The notes under the pieces were generated by a model. The model worked only from the letters and a program-made list of their open reading frames with translations, had not been told where the DNA came from and made no database searches. 64,000 bases of DNA from positions 1 through 64,000 of the forward strand of contig JAHHIA010000002.1 in the NCBI GenBank assembly GCA_019359045.1. Reading direction: 5' to 3'. Numbering within the stretch: position 1 is the stretch's first letter; every line of letters starts with the position of its first letter. This DNA comes from Scytolyngbya sp. HA4215-MV1. GTDB taxonomy: Bacteria; Cyanobacteriota; Cyanobacteriia; Leptolyngbyales; Leptolyngbyaceae. Shown piece by piece: positions 46,107 to 55,237 of this stretch. The translations under genes and the position numbers were made by a program.

Positions 46107-46592
46107 ATGTCATCTCAAACGATCGCTCTGCAAAATGCTCAAGCTACCCAAGCGCTTGGGATTGCCTTAGGACAAACGCTGACTGCTGGCACGGTATTGC
46201 TGCTAACAGGTGACTTGGGCACTGGCAAAACAACGCTGGTCCAGGGGCTAGGACGAGGGTTGGGCATTGAAGCGACGATCGACAGTCCCACTTTTACACT
46301 GGTCAATGAATACCTCCAGGGACGCTTGCCGCTTTACCATCTCGATTTGTATCGATTGGAGCCAGCAGAGGTTCCTACCCTACAGCCAGAGCTTTATTGG
46401 GAAGGGGATGAGGTAGAGGCGGGGATTGTGGCGATCGAGTGGTCAGAACGCTTACTCTATCGTCCTCCTGACTACTTACAGATTGATTTGACCCATCAGC
46501 CCGACCACACCCACCAGGCTATATTAACCGCGATCGGTCAGTGCCAGCTCCCCTCCGTGCCGTTGCCACTGTCTATGATCCCCTACTCATGA
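46107..46592 (+). CDS. tsaE: tRNA threonylcarbamoyladenosine ATPase subunit TsaE
   Basis: The start at 46107 follows GGAG at 46101-46104 and gives 161 residues. Walker A is LLTGDLGTGKTTLVQGLGRG, then the family motifs IDSPTFTLVNEY, LYHLDLYRL and IVAIEWSERL. TsaE works with TsaB and TsaD to make t6A37 on tRNAs that read ANN codons. Its last ten bases overlap the end of the convergent pentapeptide-repeat gene. The frame is open back to 45999, inside yvcK, but that extension has no merit. Confidence 0.95.
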   Translation: MSSQTIALQNAQATQALGIALGQTLTAGTVLLLTGDLGTGKTTLVQGLGRGLGIEATIDSPTFTLVNEYLQGRLPLYHLDLYRLEPAEVPTLQPELYWEGDEVEAGIVAIEWSERLLYRPPDYLQIDLTHQPDHTHQAILTAIGQCQLPSVPLPLSMIPYS

Positions 46593-47584
46593 TAAATACT
46601 CCCATCTGGCATAGTTGCCCCTGTCAAGTCGGCTCCCATCAGGTTAGCTGTACTTAACTCCGCTTTCGCTAAATTGGCATCCTTCAGATTTGCACCGCGC
46701 AAATCAGCACGCCCCAAATACGCTTCGATCAAGGTCGCCTCTTGCAGATCCACATTTCGTAAAATTGCCCGACTTAGATCCGATCGATTCAATCGGGCAC
46801 GACGCAAAATTGCCCGACTCAGGTTGGCTTTTGCCAACACCGCTTCCGACAGATTGGCTTCGACTAACTTGACATCGACCAAATTCGATTCACTCAAATT
46901 GGCACGATTGAGCTTCGCATCCGACAAATCTGCCTGACTCAGATTCACTTCCAACAAAATGGCATCGGTCAAAAACGTGCCTCGCAAGGTTGCCTGATTC
47001 AAAATGGCATGGGTCAGATTAGTTTCCCGCAGATTTGCCTCACTTAAGTTGGCTCGGCTCAAGTCCGCCCGACTCAGGTCAGCCCCTAACAAATTGGCAC
47101 CCCGTAGATCAGCCCCCCGCAGGTCGGCGCTCCGCAAATTTGCCCCATCGTATAAGCGACGTTCATAGCGTAAATTCGCTCCTCGCAAACAGGTCCCTCG
47201 CAAAATGGCACCACTGAGGTTCACGTTACGCAGATCGGCATCAATTAAATTCGCATCAAGCAAATTACTTAGGCTGAGGTTTGCCCCCCGTAAATCGGCA
47301 CCATACAAAATGGCACCATGCAGATCGGCATCTTGCAAATTCGCTCCGATCAGATCTGCCTGACTCAGATTTGCGCCACTGAGTTTGGAACCGGTCAGGT
47401 TTGCTTTGCTCAAATTTACCCGGTTGAGGTAAGCCAGGATCAAGCTGGCATCGTGTAAATTTGTCTGAGTCAAGTCCGCGCCAATTAAGTCTGCTTGATC
47501 CAGATTTGCGCCACTCAGGTTAATCCCACTGAAGTTCGTTTGTCCTGCTTCGTAGCGCTTCAGCAATTCACTCACATTCATCAA
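46583..47584 (-). CDS. Pentapeptide-repeat protein
   Basis: Almost all 333 residues are A(D/N)LXX pentapeptides, e.g. LSGANLDQADLIGADL and LRGADLRGANLLGADLSRAD, in about 60 tandem copies, with one break near 136-146 (RYERRLYDGANL). Such proteins fold as a right-handed quadrilateral beta-helix. Most in cyanobacteria have no known role; some mimic DNA or mediate protein contacts. No signal peptide is present, so a cytoplasmic location is likely. It starts seven bases after the cyclase stop (50071-47591) on the same strand, so the two are probably cotranscribed. Confidence 0.93.
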   Translation of the reverse strand: MMNVSELLKRYEAGQTNFSGINLSGANLDQADLIGADLTQTNLHDASLILAYLNRVNLSKANLTGSKLSGANLSQADLIGANLQDADLHGAILYGADLRGANLSLSNLLDANLIDADLRNVNLSGAILRGTCLRGANLRYERRLYDGANLRSADLRGADLRGANLLGADLSRADLSRANLSEANLRETNLTHAILNQATLRGTFLTDAILLEVNLSQADLSDAKLNRANLSESNLVDVKLVEANLSEAVLAKANLSRAILRRARLNRSDLSRAILRNVDLQEATLIEAYLGRADLRGANLKDANLAKAELSTANLMGADLTGATMPDGSIYHE

Positions 47585-47590
47585 GCTACC

Positions 47591-50071
47591 TCACCCGTCC
47601 GAATGGCTGTTAGGGAGTGAACGGTGATGGGGCGGATCAGGCGGTTCAAGATTGTCGGGAGAAGCACTCACTTGGGTTGACTCACTTAAGGGCAGAGAGG
47701 ACGACAGTGCAGGTACCTGAGGGATATGGGGCACAGTAGCATTGGGCGCAGTGTCAAACGCGCCCGTATCTTCGTCTATCACTTGGGAATCAAAACTTTC
47801 CTCGGCAGGAGATGCATAAAATTGATGGGTTTGCTCCTCTTCATCATCACTGATGCTGGCATAGACAATTTGAGTGCCTTCATCGGGTTCAAAGATCAGG
47901 TGGGTGGATTCAGCCAAGTTATCGGTCAGGGTTGTTGGTTTGGGCGGCATCTGAAACCGACTGTAGTAGGGGCGAACTGCTTTGATAATGGCACTGACCG
48001 CTTGGGTTTCTTCTTCTGAGTTAGTCAGATATTGAAGCGTGTTCCGTAGTCTGGTTTCTAGCTCATTGAGCGTGGGGCAAAGATTGAGCAAATTTTGCAA
48101 TAATTCCTCAAGCTCGTACATTTTGAGCGATAACCAATCTTGCTGCCCATAAGAAAAGGGTTGATGCAGGGTGGAGTAGAGCAGGATCTTGGCGCGTAAG
48201 GGGTTGGTATATTTCATGATCTGGAGACGCAAATCGACCAGACTACTGGATTGTCTCCATTCTCGACCAGCAGCAGGCAGCGGATAGGTCGATGGGGCGA
48301 TCGCCGCTTGCTCGGGCTGGGTCAGAATCGGCACCTGGTCTTCTGCACTGGGATAGAGCGGTACCAGCTTGATTAACAAAATATTGGCAATGAGCGTATA
48401 TTCGGCAGGTTTGTTGAGGGTTTTGACGACGCGATCGAGGGATGCCTTGAGGTGATCCATCGTAGGATTTCCCTCAATCAATTGATGCAGGAGTTCTGAC
48501 AGGTTTAAGCGATCTAAAACGGCACGATCGTTGACCCAAGGATTGCCACAAGTAGCAAATAAAAGCTTCTTAATTCTCAAAAGATTTGGATGCTGGATGA
48601 GTTCCTGAAGGGTGGGGTAATAAGGATCATCGGGTTGAATTGAGTCAATAGCTGGTTGATCCCCAATCTCTGACACAACAGGAGATGCAGGTTGCTCAAA
48701 GGAGCGGGCAGGCTGGGTCTGTGAAGCAATCTCTGAAGCGCTGACAAACTGAGTTGCTTCAGACGCTTCGGCAGCGGCAAGTTGAACGTCAGGGGACGCC
48801 TGATAGAGCTGAGCAATTTTACTGAGAACGATATTGGCAACGAGTGTGTATTCGCCCTTTTTGCTCAGCGATTGGATCAATCGCTGAAATCGGCGCAGGA
48901 TTGTATCCAGGGTATTGTTTTGTTCTCGTAGTTCTTGCAAAAGCGATGGTAAGTTAACCTCGTCGAGAATCGCAGGCGTATTTTCCCAGTAGTTTTTACA
49001 AGCAAAAAAAAGCAACTTTTTGATGCGAACGGCGTTGCTGTGTTGTGCCAAGTCTTGGGCGATCGTGTGATATTGCTGAGCTATTTTTTCTTCTGAAGCC
49101 GTGAGATTGGAGCCAGGCAGCGCAACAGCCCCGATTTGTGTTGCATCTGCCGTTCCAAAGGAACCGAGTGGGGCAAGCGAAATTTGAGTCGCATCGGGCG
49201 ACGCTTGAACTGCAGGTTGCAGGTAGGACTGCCCGGTGTAAATAGGAGCCAGTTCTTGCAGAATCAAATCTGCAACAAGCGCATATTCTGCGGGCTTACT
49301 GAGCGTTTTGACCACTTCTTTTAACAAAAATTTCAAGCGATCGGGAGTAGAAGTGTTTCGATGCAATTCTTCAATCAGTTGTCTCAGATCCAGCGCATTG
49401 AGCACTGCCAGATCGTTTTCCCAGCGATTGTGACAAGTATAGAGAATTAGTTTCTTGATCCGGATGGAAGTGGGATGGTTGGCAAGCCGTCGCACCACTT
49501 CGCTATACAAATCGACATACTGCGGCTGAAACGGTAACCGAATTTTGTAAATATGAACGACTTCTCGAATGTTCTTTAAAGCCCTGGGTCCCAAATAAAC
49601 GGTTCCCAGGTGTAAGCCACTTTTGACCACATCGTAAACCGTTTGTGAGATGCAGATCCCGCCCGGATCTGCCTGAGACTGCAACCGGGCGGCAATATTG
49701 ACTCCATTGCCCATGACATCCGTTTCGCTGATAAAGATGTCACCCAAGTGAATCCCAATCCGGTGCTGGAGCGCGTCAGCATCCGGCAAATGCTCTGCCG
49801 CTTCGGTCAATGCCCGTTGAATTTCAACTGAGCATTCTACCGCTTTGACAGCACTCGTAAAAAACATCAGCAGCCCATCTCCAGTGGATTTGAGCACTTT
49901 TCCGTTAAACCGTTCACAGGTAAGTCGCATCAAGCGCAGATCTCTGCGAATCATCTCCAGTGTGCGATCTTCATCGTTCGACATGCGAGCACTGAAGTTG
50001 ACAGCATCGGTAAAAACGACGGCTGCCAGAGTCCGCTGCCCGTATAAGTTGGAGATTGGCTCTTTTTCCAT
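47591..50071 (-). CDS. Class III adenylate cyclase with four-fold repeated C-terminal module
   Basis: The product has 826 residues. The cyclase domain (about 10-180) has metal ligands D22 (VVFTDAVNFSARM) and D65 (LKSTGDGLLMFF), the base-selecting pair K61 and D118 (VMGNGVN), and transition-state residues N124/R129 (VNIAARL), so cAMP is the expected product. The C-terminus has four copies of a helical module of about 90 residues at about 187-278, 333-424, 484-574 and 611-704. Their shared core is IRIKKLLFxxCxNxW ... LxxLLxEL ... LSKxxEYTLVANIxLxKLxxLY. The copies are joined by Pro/Ser/Glu-rich linkers bearing repeated ATQ(I/F)xxA motifs. I do not recognise the module. There is no membrane segment. 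A pentapeptide protein is coexpressed. Confidence 0.88.
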   Translation of the reverse strand: MEKEPISNLYGQRTLAAVVFTDAVNFSARMSNDEDRTLEMIRRDLRLMRLTCERFNGKVLKSTGDGLLMFFTSAVKAVECSVEIQRALTEAAEHLPDADALQHRIGIHLGDIFISETDVMGNGVNIAARLQSQADPGGICISQTVYDVVKSGLHLGTVYLGPRALKNIREVVHIYKIRLPFQPQYVDLYSEVVRRLANHPTSIRIKKLILYTCHNRWENDLAVLNALDLRQLIEELHRNTSTPDRLKFLLKEVVKTLSKPAEYALVADLILQELAPIYTGQSYLQPAVQASPDATQISLAPLGSFGTADATQIGAVALPGSNLTASEEKIAQQYHTIAQDLAQHSNAVRIKKLLFFACKNYWENTPAILDEVNLPSLLQELREQNNTLDTILRRFQRLIQSLSKKGEYTLVANIVLSKIAQLYQASPDVQLAAAEASEATQFVSASEIASQTQPARSFEQPASPVVSEIGDQPAIDSIQPDDPYYPTLQELIQHPNLLRIKKLLFATCGNPWVNDRAVLDRLNLSELLHQLIEGNPTMDHLKASLDRVVKTLNKPAEYTLIANILLIKLVPLYPSAEDQVPILTQPEQAAIAPSTYPLPAAGREWRQSSSLVDLRLQIMKYTNPLRAKILLYSTLHQPFSYGQQDWLSLKMYELEELLQNLLNLCPTLNELETRLRNTLQYLTNSEEETQAVSAIIKAVRPYYSRFQMPPKPTTLTDNLAESTHLIFEPDEGTQIVYASISDDEEEQTHQFYASPAEESFDSQVIDEDTGAFDTAPNATVPHIPQVPALSSSLPLSESTQVSASPDNLEPPDPPHHRSLPNSHSDG

Positions 50072-50403
50072 GAGCAGAGGTGACTGGCAAGGGACACTTG
50101 ATTCGGATAAATTCTCGACCTTGAGAAACTATCTTTAAAGGCTGTGTTGATTCTAAGATGCCCTATCAGTCTGATTTTCTTGCGGCGTTGCCAGGATTTG
50201 GATGAATAGGGCTGCTGATTTGAGTAGATTCACCCCTGAGTGCAGATAGCAATGCTCCCAATAAAACACAAGCTGTACAGACAACCAACTTTAGCAGCAA
50301 AAACCACCGTCAATTGGTAGTTCTAACGAATTGTATCGTTGCTGCTTGAGTTTTCTGCGACTTAAGCTAATTTTATGCTTAACCGGAAGAGAGATGCATT
50401 CTC
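50072..50403. other. Intergenic region, nothing recognised
   Basis: This A+T-rich spacer lies between the cyclase start and the end of the dihydroorotase gene, both minus strand. It should carry the cyclase promoter. No hairpin with a T-run, repeat or RNA gene was seen. Confidence 0.4.
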
Positions 50404-51717
50404 TTAAAGAAATTGAATCGCTTGACCGCGAACCTGGGGATTGAGCTTGCCGCGATCGTACACAATTTGTCCGCCTACCAGGGTGATGATGGGATACCCG
50501 GTTAAGTTCCACCCTTCAAAGGGACTCCAACCGCATTTGGTCAGCAGGTCTTGTCGGCGCACTAGGCGGTAGGTGTTGAGATCCACCAGTACCAGGTCGG
50601 CATCGTAACCGGGAGCGATCGCGCCTTTATTTGGAATGCCATAGGCTTGTGCTACAGCAGTAGACATCCAGCGGGCGACCTGAGCAACCGTGCAGCGTCC
50701 CTGCATGGCTTGGGTCAGCATCAGCGGCAGAGAAGTTTCGACACCAGGCATCCCAGAGGGAGTGTTGGGGTAAGGCTGGGCTTTTTCTGCCAGAGTATGA
50801 GGGGCGTGGTCGGTAGCGATGAAATCCAATACGCCATCTTGCAAGGCTTTCCAGAGCAGGGCATTATCCTGGGGTGATCGCAGGGGTGGGTTCATTTGTG
50901 CCAATGTGCCAATTTCCTGGTAAGCCTCGGTGTTGAGTAAGAGGTGCTGAGGTGTGACTTCGGCGGTGACCCAGGCGGGTTTGTCTTGCCGTAAGAGTTC
51001 AGCTTCTTCCCCAGTGGAAAGGTGCAGGATATGCAATCGCCGTTGATATCGTTTGGAGAGCTTTAGGGCGAGTTGGGTGGCGTTCAGGGCAGCCTGGTTG
51101 TCTTGAATTTGAGAATGGATAGCGGGATCGGTGATGCCTGCAAATTGCTGCCGTCGCTGGGCAATGCGTGCTTGATCTTCAGCATGAACGGCAATGAGTC
51201 GGGTGCCCCGGGCAAAAATCGCTTCCAGGGCTGCTTCCTGATCCACAAGCAGCGCACCATGCATTGATCCCATAAAGATTTTGATCCCCGGCGTGGGGTG
51301 GGCAGTGAGCAAATCGGGCAGATTTTCTGCGGTTGCTCCGATAAAAAAGCCATAATTGACAAGGCACTTTTGAGCAGCACGATGCAATTTGTCGTCCAGG
51401 GCTGCTTGAGTGGTCGTCAGTGGGCGGGTATTCGGCATCTCCAAAAAGGAGGTGACGCCGCCTTTGGCACAGGCGCAAGAAGCGGTAAACAGATCTTCTT
51501 TGTGCTCTAGACCGGGTTCCCGAAAATGCACCTGCGGATCGATGACCCCCGGCAACAAAGTGAGTCCGGTGGCGTCTATGGGAACGAAGGTTGTTTCCAG
51601 GGGGATTTCGGGGGCAACTTGAGCGATCGTACCGTCCTGAATCAAGACATCTCCTCGCAAAAAATCTCCTTCTGGCAAGAGAATCTGAGCTTGGCGGATG
51701 AGGATGCTAGAGACCAT
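50404..51717 (-). CDS. pyrC: Dihydroorotase
   Basis: This 437-residue cyclic amidohydrolase catalyses the reversible ring closure of carbamoyl aspartate in pyrimidine synthesis. Metal-site motifs are LLPGVIDPQVHFREPGLEHK (the HxH motif appears as QxH), LIAVHAEDQARIA, LHILHLSTGEEAELL and LDFIATDHAPHTLAEKA. The DPQVHFREPG variant is common in dihydroorotases of several phyla, so I expect activity. Length and N-terminal beta-sandwich are normal. It lies two genes from a second dihydroorotase-like gene (52681-53964) that has lost the metal ligands, with lepB between them. Confidence 0.92.
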   Translation of the reverse strand: MVSSILIRQAQILLPEGDFLRGDVLIQDGTIAQVAPEIPLETTFVPIDATGLTLLPGVIDPQVHFREPGLEHKEDLFTASCACAKGGVTSFLEMPNTRPLTTTQAALDDKLHRAAQKCLVNYGFFIGATAENLPDLLTAHPTPGIKIFMGSMHGALLVDQEAALEAIFARGTRLIAVHAEDQARIAQRRQQFAGITDPAIHSQIQDNQAALNATQLALKLSKRYQRRLHILHLSTGEEAELLRQDKPAWVTAEVTPQHLLLNTEAYQEIGTLAQMNPPLRSPQDNALLWKALQDGVLDFIATDHAPHTLAEKAQPYPNTPSGMPGVETSLPLMLTQAMQGRCTVAQVARWMSTAVAQAYGIPNKGAIAPGYDADLVLVDLNTYRLVRRQDLLTKCGWSPFEGWNLTGYPIITLVGGQIVYDRGKLNPQVRGQAIQFL

Positions 51718-51900
51718 AGTGTTGGTAGCGATTTTATGATTTGCAGATTGATAAAACTATGACAGTAGAATGGATACATTCAGAATTTAGTTTTTCTTTT
51801 GTTGCTGCTTAAAAAAATGATGGCAGGTTGAGGTTGCCCTGAGAATTGGGGCAGTGGATGGAAAAGTGTTTTAATTGCGTTTTGTGGTTGCCCAGTTTCT

Positions 51901-52599
51901 ATGACTCGTTCGCCTGATAAAGTGCCTGATAGCAATTCTCCCAAACATACGGAAAATCCCTTTTTAGAGGGGCTCAAGACGATCGCCCTCAGTGCTGTTT
52001 TGGCATTAGGGATTCGGACCTTTGTCGCTGAAGCCCGCTATATTCCTTCGGGTTCGATGTTGCCGACGCTTCAGATTGATGACAAGTTGATTGTGGATAA
52101 GGTGAGTTATCGGTTTAATGCCCCTCAGCGGGGCGACATCGTGGTATTTATTCCACCGGATGAAGCCGCGGGGATTTGTTTAGGTTACAATCCGCCCCTC
52201 AACCACAACGCCCTTGAGGCATCCCCGACCACCACCCCTGCCCCATCCGCGAACCCAAAGCCCAAGGATGCTTTCATCAAACGGGTGATTGGCTTGCCCG
52301 GAGATGTGGTTGAGATTAAACGGGGGGAGGTGTTTGTCAACAACCAACTTCTGAAGGAATCTTACATTGAGGATGCTCCTCACTACTCACTGCAACCTGT
52401 GAAGGTGCCGGAAGGTCGTTACTTTGTTTTAGGGGATAACCGCAATAATAGTTGCGATAGCCATTATTGGGGATTTGTCACACGCGATAACATCATTGGA
52501 CGAGCGATCGTGCGCTTTTGGCCCCCCAACCGGGTCGGTGATTTGGAGCAACATCCCACCTATGTGCCAAATCAACAAGGGCTGAATTACGGCAGTTGA
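51901..52599 (+). CDS. lepB: Signal peptidase I
   Basis: This 232-residue protein has one membrane segment (about 24-43), catalytic Ser52 (YIPSGSMLPTLQIDDKLIVD) and catalytic Lys127 (FIKRVIGLPGDVVEIKRGEV), plus the box E motif YFVLGDNRNNSCDSHYWG. It cleaves signal peptides on the outer face of the cytoplasmic or thylakoid membrane. A Pro/Thr/Ala-rich insert (about 105-122) lies between boxes C and D, as in other cyanobacterial LepBs. It is read divergently from pyrC and convergently with the second dihydroorotase-like gene. Confidence 0.95.
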   Translation: MTRSPDKVPDSNSPKHTENPFLEGLKTIALSAVLALGIRTFVAEARYIPSGSMLPTLQIDDKLIVDKVSYRFNAPQRGDIVVFIPPDEAAGICLGYNPPLNHNALEASPTTTPAPSANPKPKDAFIKRVIGLPGDVVEIKRGEVFVNNQLLKESYIEDAPHYSLQPVKVPEGRYFVLGDNRNNSCDSHYWGFVTRDNIIGRAIVRFWPPNRVGDLEQHPTYVPNQQGLNYGS

Positions 52600-52680
52600 A
52601 GTGTCGCGATGCTGGGTCACAGACCCTAAAAAAGAGGAAGGCGTTCAACCCTCCCCTTTGCATAGATGCTGATTCGTGAT

Positions 52681-53964
52681 TCAACTCCAGGTTTGGATAA
52701 CTCGCCCCATCAGTTGCTTGCCGAACCAGGGTGTATTGATGGCGCGAGATTTGAGCGTTTGGTTTTCCACTGTCCAAACCTGACGAGGGTTGAACAAGGT
52801 TAACTCCGCCGATCGTCCGGCTACGATTTGTCCAGGCGGTTGTTCCAGGCATTCGGCAGGGCGCATACTCAGAGCTTGCCATAGTTCCAGCGCCGATAGG
52901 GCACCTAGTTCTACCAGGTTTTGCCAGAGCAGGGGCAGCGCCAGTTCTAGCCCGATCGCTCCGGGCGGGGCTTCGGCGAATGCCAGGGTTTTCTCTTCGT
53001 AGGTATAGGGGCGATGGTCGATCGCGATCGCATCAATCACGCCTGCTTGAATGCCTTGCAGTAAGGCAATGCGATCAGCTTGGCTCCCTAGGGGAGGCTT
53101 GAGATGCAGACTGGGGTCGTAGCTGGCAACGGCGTCGCTGGTTAGGAGCAAGTGCATCCAGGTTGTGCTGGCGGTCACGGGTAAGCCACGGGCTTTTGCC
53201 GTTTGAATCAACTCCACACTGCGTGCCGTAGAAACCCGCATGAGATGAACAGGGGTGCCGATTGCGGCTACACACTCCAGGACGGAGGTTATCGCCGAGG
53301 TTTCCGCCATTTCTGGAATTCCCGGTAAGCCAAACCGCAAGGATTCAGCACCTTCGCGCATCACTCCGCCTGCTGCCAGTTCGCGATCGAAACACCAAAT
53401 CGCGACCGGTTTCTTTAAGGGGCGCAGATACTCTAACAGTCGCCGTAGCATCGATAAGCTGGGAATGGGCTGACCATCCGCAAAGCCAACAATACCGCTG
53501 GTTGCGAGTTCTGCCAATTCGGTCATCTGTTGCCCTTTGACGCCCTGGGTCAACGCCCCCCAGCAGTCCAGCGTAGGGACAGCGGCAGCCGCAGGATGCT
53601 TGTTTGACTCCGGCCTTTGGCTGTGCGATCGCAGCCAGCCCACACTAGCAGGATTGTCGATCGCGGGATGCGTATCCGGTAAAAGGGTAACGCGGGTAAA
53701 GCCGCCTGCTGCTGCGGCTTGTTGCAATGAAGTCAGGGTTTCCCGCTCTTCAAACCCCGGTTCGCCCGAATAAGAATAGAGATCCACCAACCCGGGTCCC
53801 AGCACCAGTCCCCGACAATCGCGAATATGGGTATCTACTGGGACATCCGGGATTTCGGGCGCGATCGCGGCAATCTTGCCATCTACCCACAAAACATCAG
53901 TCACTCGATCGGTGCCAGAAACCGGGTCAACTAACCGGACTTGTTGAAACAATTCGTTGGTCAT
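52681..53964 (-). CDS. Dihydroorotase-like protein without the metal site
   Basis: This 427-residue protein has the dihydroorotase fold (LFQQVRLVDPVSGTDRVTDV, GLVLGPGLVDLYSYSGEPGF, EKTLAFAEAPPGAIGLELAL), but the HxH position reads YSYS, the usual AHAED histidine segment reads VAIWCFDRELAAG, and the last Asp motif is AIDHRPYTYEE. Such pseudo-dihydroorotases (PyrC' or PyrX) serve as structural partners of aspartate transcarbamoylase in other bacteria. In cyanobacteria this type is often named pyrC. The intact enzyme is encoded at 50404-51717. Start at 53964 gives MTNELFQQVRLVDPV. Confidence 0.88.
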   Translation of the reverse strand: MTNELFQQVRLVDPVSGTDRVTDVLWVDGKIAAIAPEIPDVPVDTHIRDCRGLVLGPGLVDLYSYSGEPGFEERETLTSLQQAAAAGGFTRVTLLPDTHPAIDNPASVGWLRSHSQRPESNKHPAAAAVPTLDCWGALTQGVKGQQMTELAELATSGIVGFADGQPIPSLSMLRRLLEYLRPLKKPVAIWCFDRELAAGGVMREGAESLRFGLPGIPEMAETSAITSVLECVAAIGTPVHLMRVSTARSVELIQTAKARGLPVTASTTWMHLLLTSDAVASYDPSLHLKPPLGSQADRIALLQGIQAGVIDAIAIDHRPYTYEEKTLAFAEAPPGAIGLELALPLLWQNLVELGALSALELWQALSMRPAECLEQPPGQIVAGRSAELTLFNPRQVWTVENQTLKSRAINTPWFGKQLMGRVIQTWS

Positions 53965-54567
53965 AAAGTGCTATCAGCCTTCAGCAATCAGCATTCAGGG
54001 GCGGGAGAACTCAGCCAATTAATTTGCCTATCCACTGGCTCCAATTCCCAGTCCGGAATCACTTATTTTCTCTTATCTGTGTATTGTGACTCCTAACCAA
54101 GTCAAGGAAGCTCAGCGCCCACTAACAAGGGGCTTAAGCCCTTACCTGTACTCATTCAATTAAAAATCGTGATCCATCGTCAAACCTTGGGTGGAGAGGA
54201 CTAGTCGTCTGTAACGTAAGTCTAGATACCGTTCTCGCTCACCGGATGTAGATAACCTCGAACTCCAACCGATGATGGCGGGGTTCTTATACTGCCGCAA
54301 CTACCTAAGTGGCTGGGCTAAATTAAATTGAAGATGTTTTTGGGGGTGGAGGGGGTAAACCCCCTGCCTGGGGGCGCAACCCCCAAACCCCTTTCTTACA
54401 ATTAATTAGGGCTACCTGCTTATTGATTTTGGTTTTGTTAGGTATGCTGTGGACTACTAAAAGTTTCTGAATTGAAAGAAGAATGAAATCGATTTAAGAA
54501 GCCGTGCCACTCTCTCTACTAAAGTATTGGGTTACGCCTTACTTTATCTGGTGCAGTTAGCAATATT
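53965..54567. other. Intergenic region with G/C-rich hairpins
   Basis: No gene is supported. It holds a GGGCTTAAGCCC palindrome (about 54129-54141) and a block of GGGGG/CCCCC hairpins at 54337-54393 (GTTTTTGGGGGTGGAGGGGG, AACCCCCTGCCTGGGGGCGC). These look like dispersed repeats. One of them could terminate the gene at 54568-55218. Confidence 0.5.
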
Positions 54568-55218
54568 TCATCCCATACTTTTTTCTATCTCAACCAAAAG
54601 GGAATTTATTTCTTGCTCTACTCCGTTCACATCTCTCTGTATTCTTCTCTCTAGATTTTTCTCCCGTTTATCCAGACTGGATTTAATCAGCCATCCTATA
54701 ATAAAAATGATTATAAGTGCGGGAGGAAAGATGATGGCAGGAAGAGCGATTAAGCCGAAAAAAATTGCCATTAATCTTATGGAACTTAAAAGGGCTCTTT
54801 CCTTACCATATATCAACCCTCTCAACTTATAATTTACGTCTGAAGCAATTGAGCCCAAGTATTCGCGATCAAGTACTTGACGAGAATCTATTCTTAGTCC
54901 AACCAGATACAATTGATCATAGAAATTTGCAATATAGAAATTGCCTTTCAGCTCTGGATTTAGATAAGAATTGATCAAGTTTCCCACAAAAACTTTCTCA
55001 ATCATTTTCACATCATTATTTGGTAATAATGAAAATCTCATATATGCATATTCTGTCGTATTTCCCACAGAACTTGATGTTCCCAAAGCTTCAAGCGTGC
55101 CAACTATACAGGTGATTTTTGACTCCATAGCTTTGTAATTTCTCATCGAAAACTTCACGTTCACTAACTCATTCACCCAAACTTGTAAATTAATGAGTTG
55201 CCTTGACAGACTGGACAC
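54568..55218 (-). CDS. Unknown protein with a C-terminal membrane hairpin
   Basis: I do not recognise this 216-residue protein. The first about 140 residues are soluble and mixed alpha/beta (LQVWVNELVNVKFSMRNYKA, GNFYIANFYDQLYLVGLRID). Two hydrophobic segments at about 147-164 and 165-180 (MAIFFGLIALPAIIFPPALI, IIFIIGWLIKSS) form a hairpin, followed by a charged coiled-coil tail (DKREKNLERRIQRDVNGVEQ). Base composition is clearly more A+T-rich than the flanking genes, which suggests recent acquisition. It starts 19 bp after the phosphatase stop on the same strand. Confidence 0.65.
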   Translation of the reverse strand: MSSLSRQLINLQVWVNELVNVKFSMRNYKAMESKITCIVGTLEALGTSSSVGNTTEYAYMRFSLLPNNDVKMIEKVFVGNLINSYLNPELKGNFYIANFYDQLYLVGLRIDSRQVLDREYLGSIASDVNYKLRGLIYGKERALLSSIRLMAIFFGLIALPAIIFPPALIIIFIIGWLIKSSLDKREKNLERRIQRDVNGVEQEINSLLVEIEKSMG

Positions 55219-55237
55219 CTTCAGATTCTTTCTGCCT

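Noticed and set aside
52610-52660. Hairpin between lepB and the dihydroorotase-like gene (AAGAGGAAGG/CCCTCCCCTTT)
   Set aside because: Pairing is imperfect; a bidirectional terminator is possible but not convincing enough to list.
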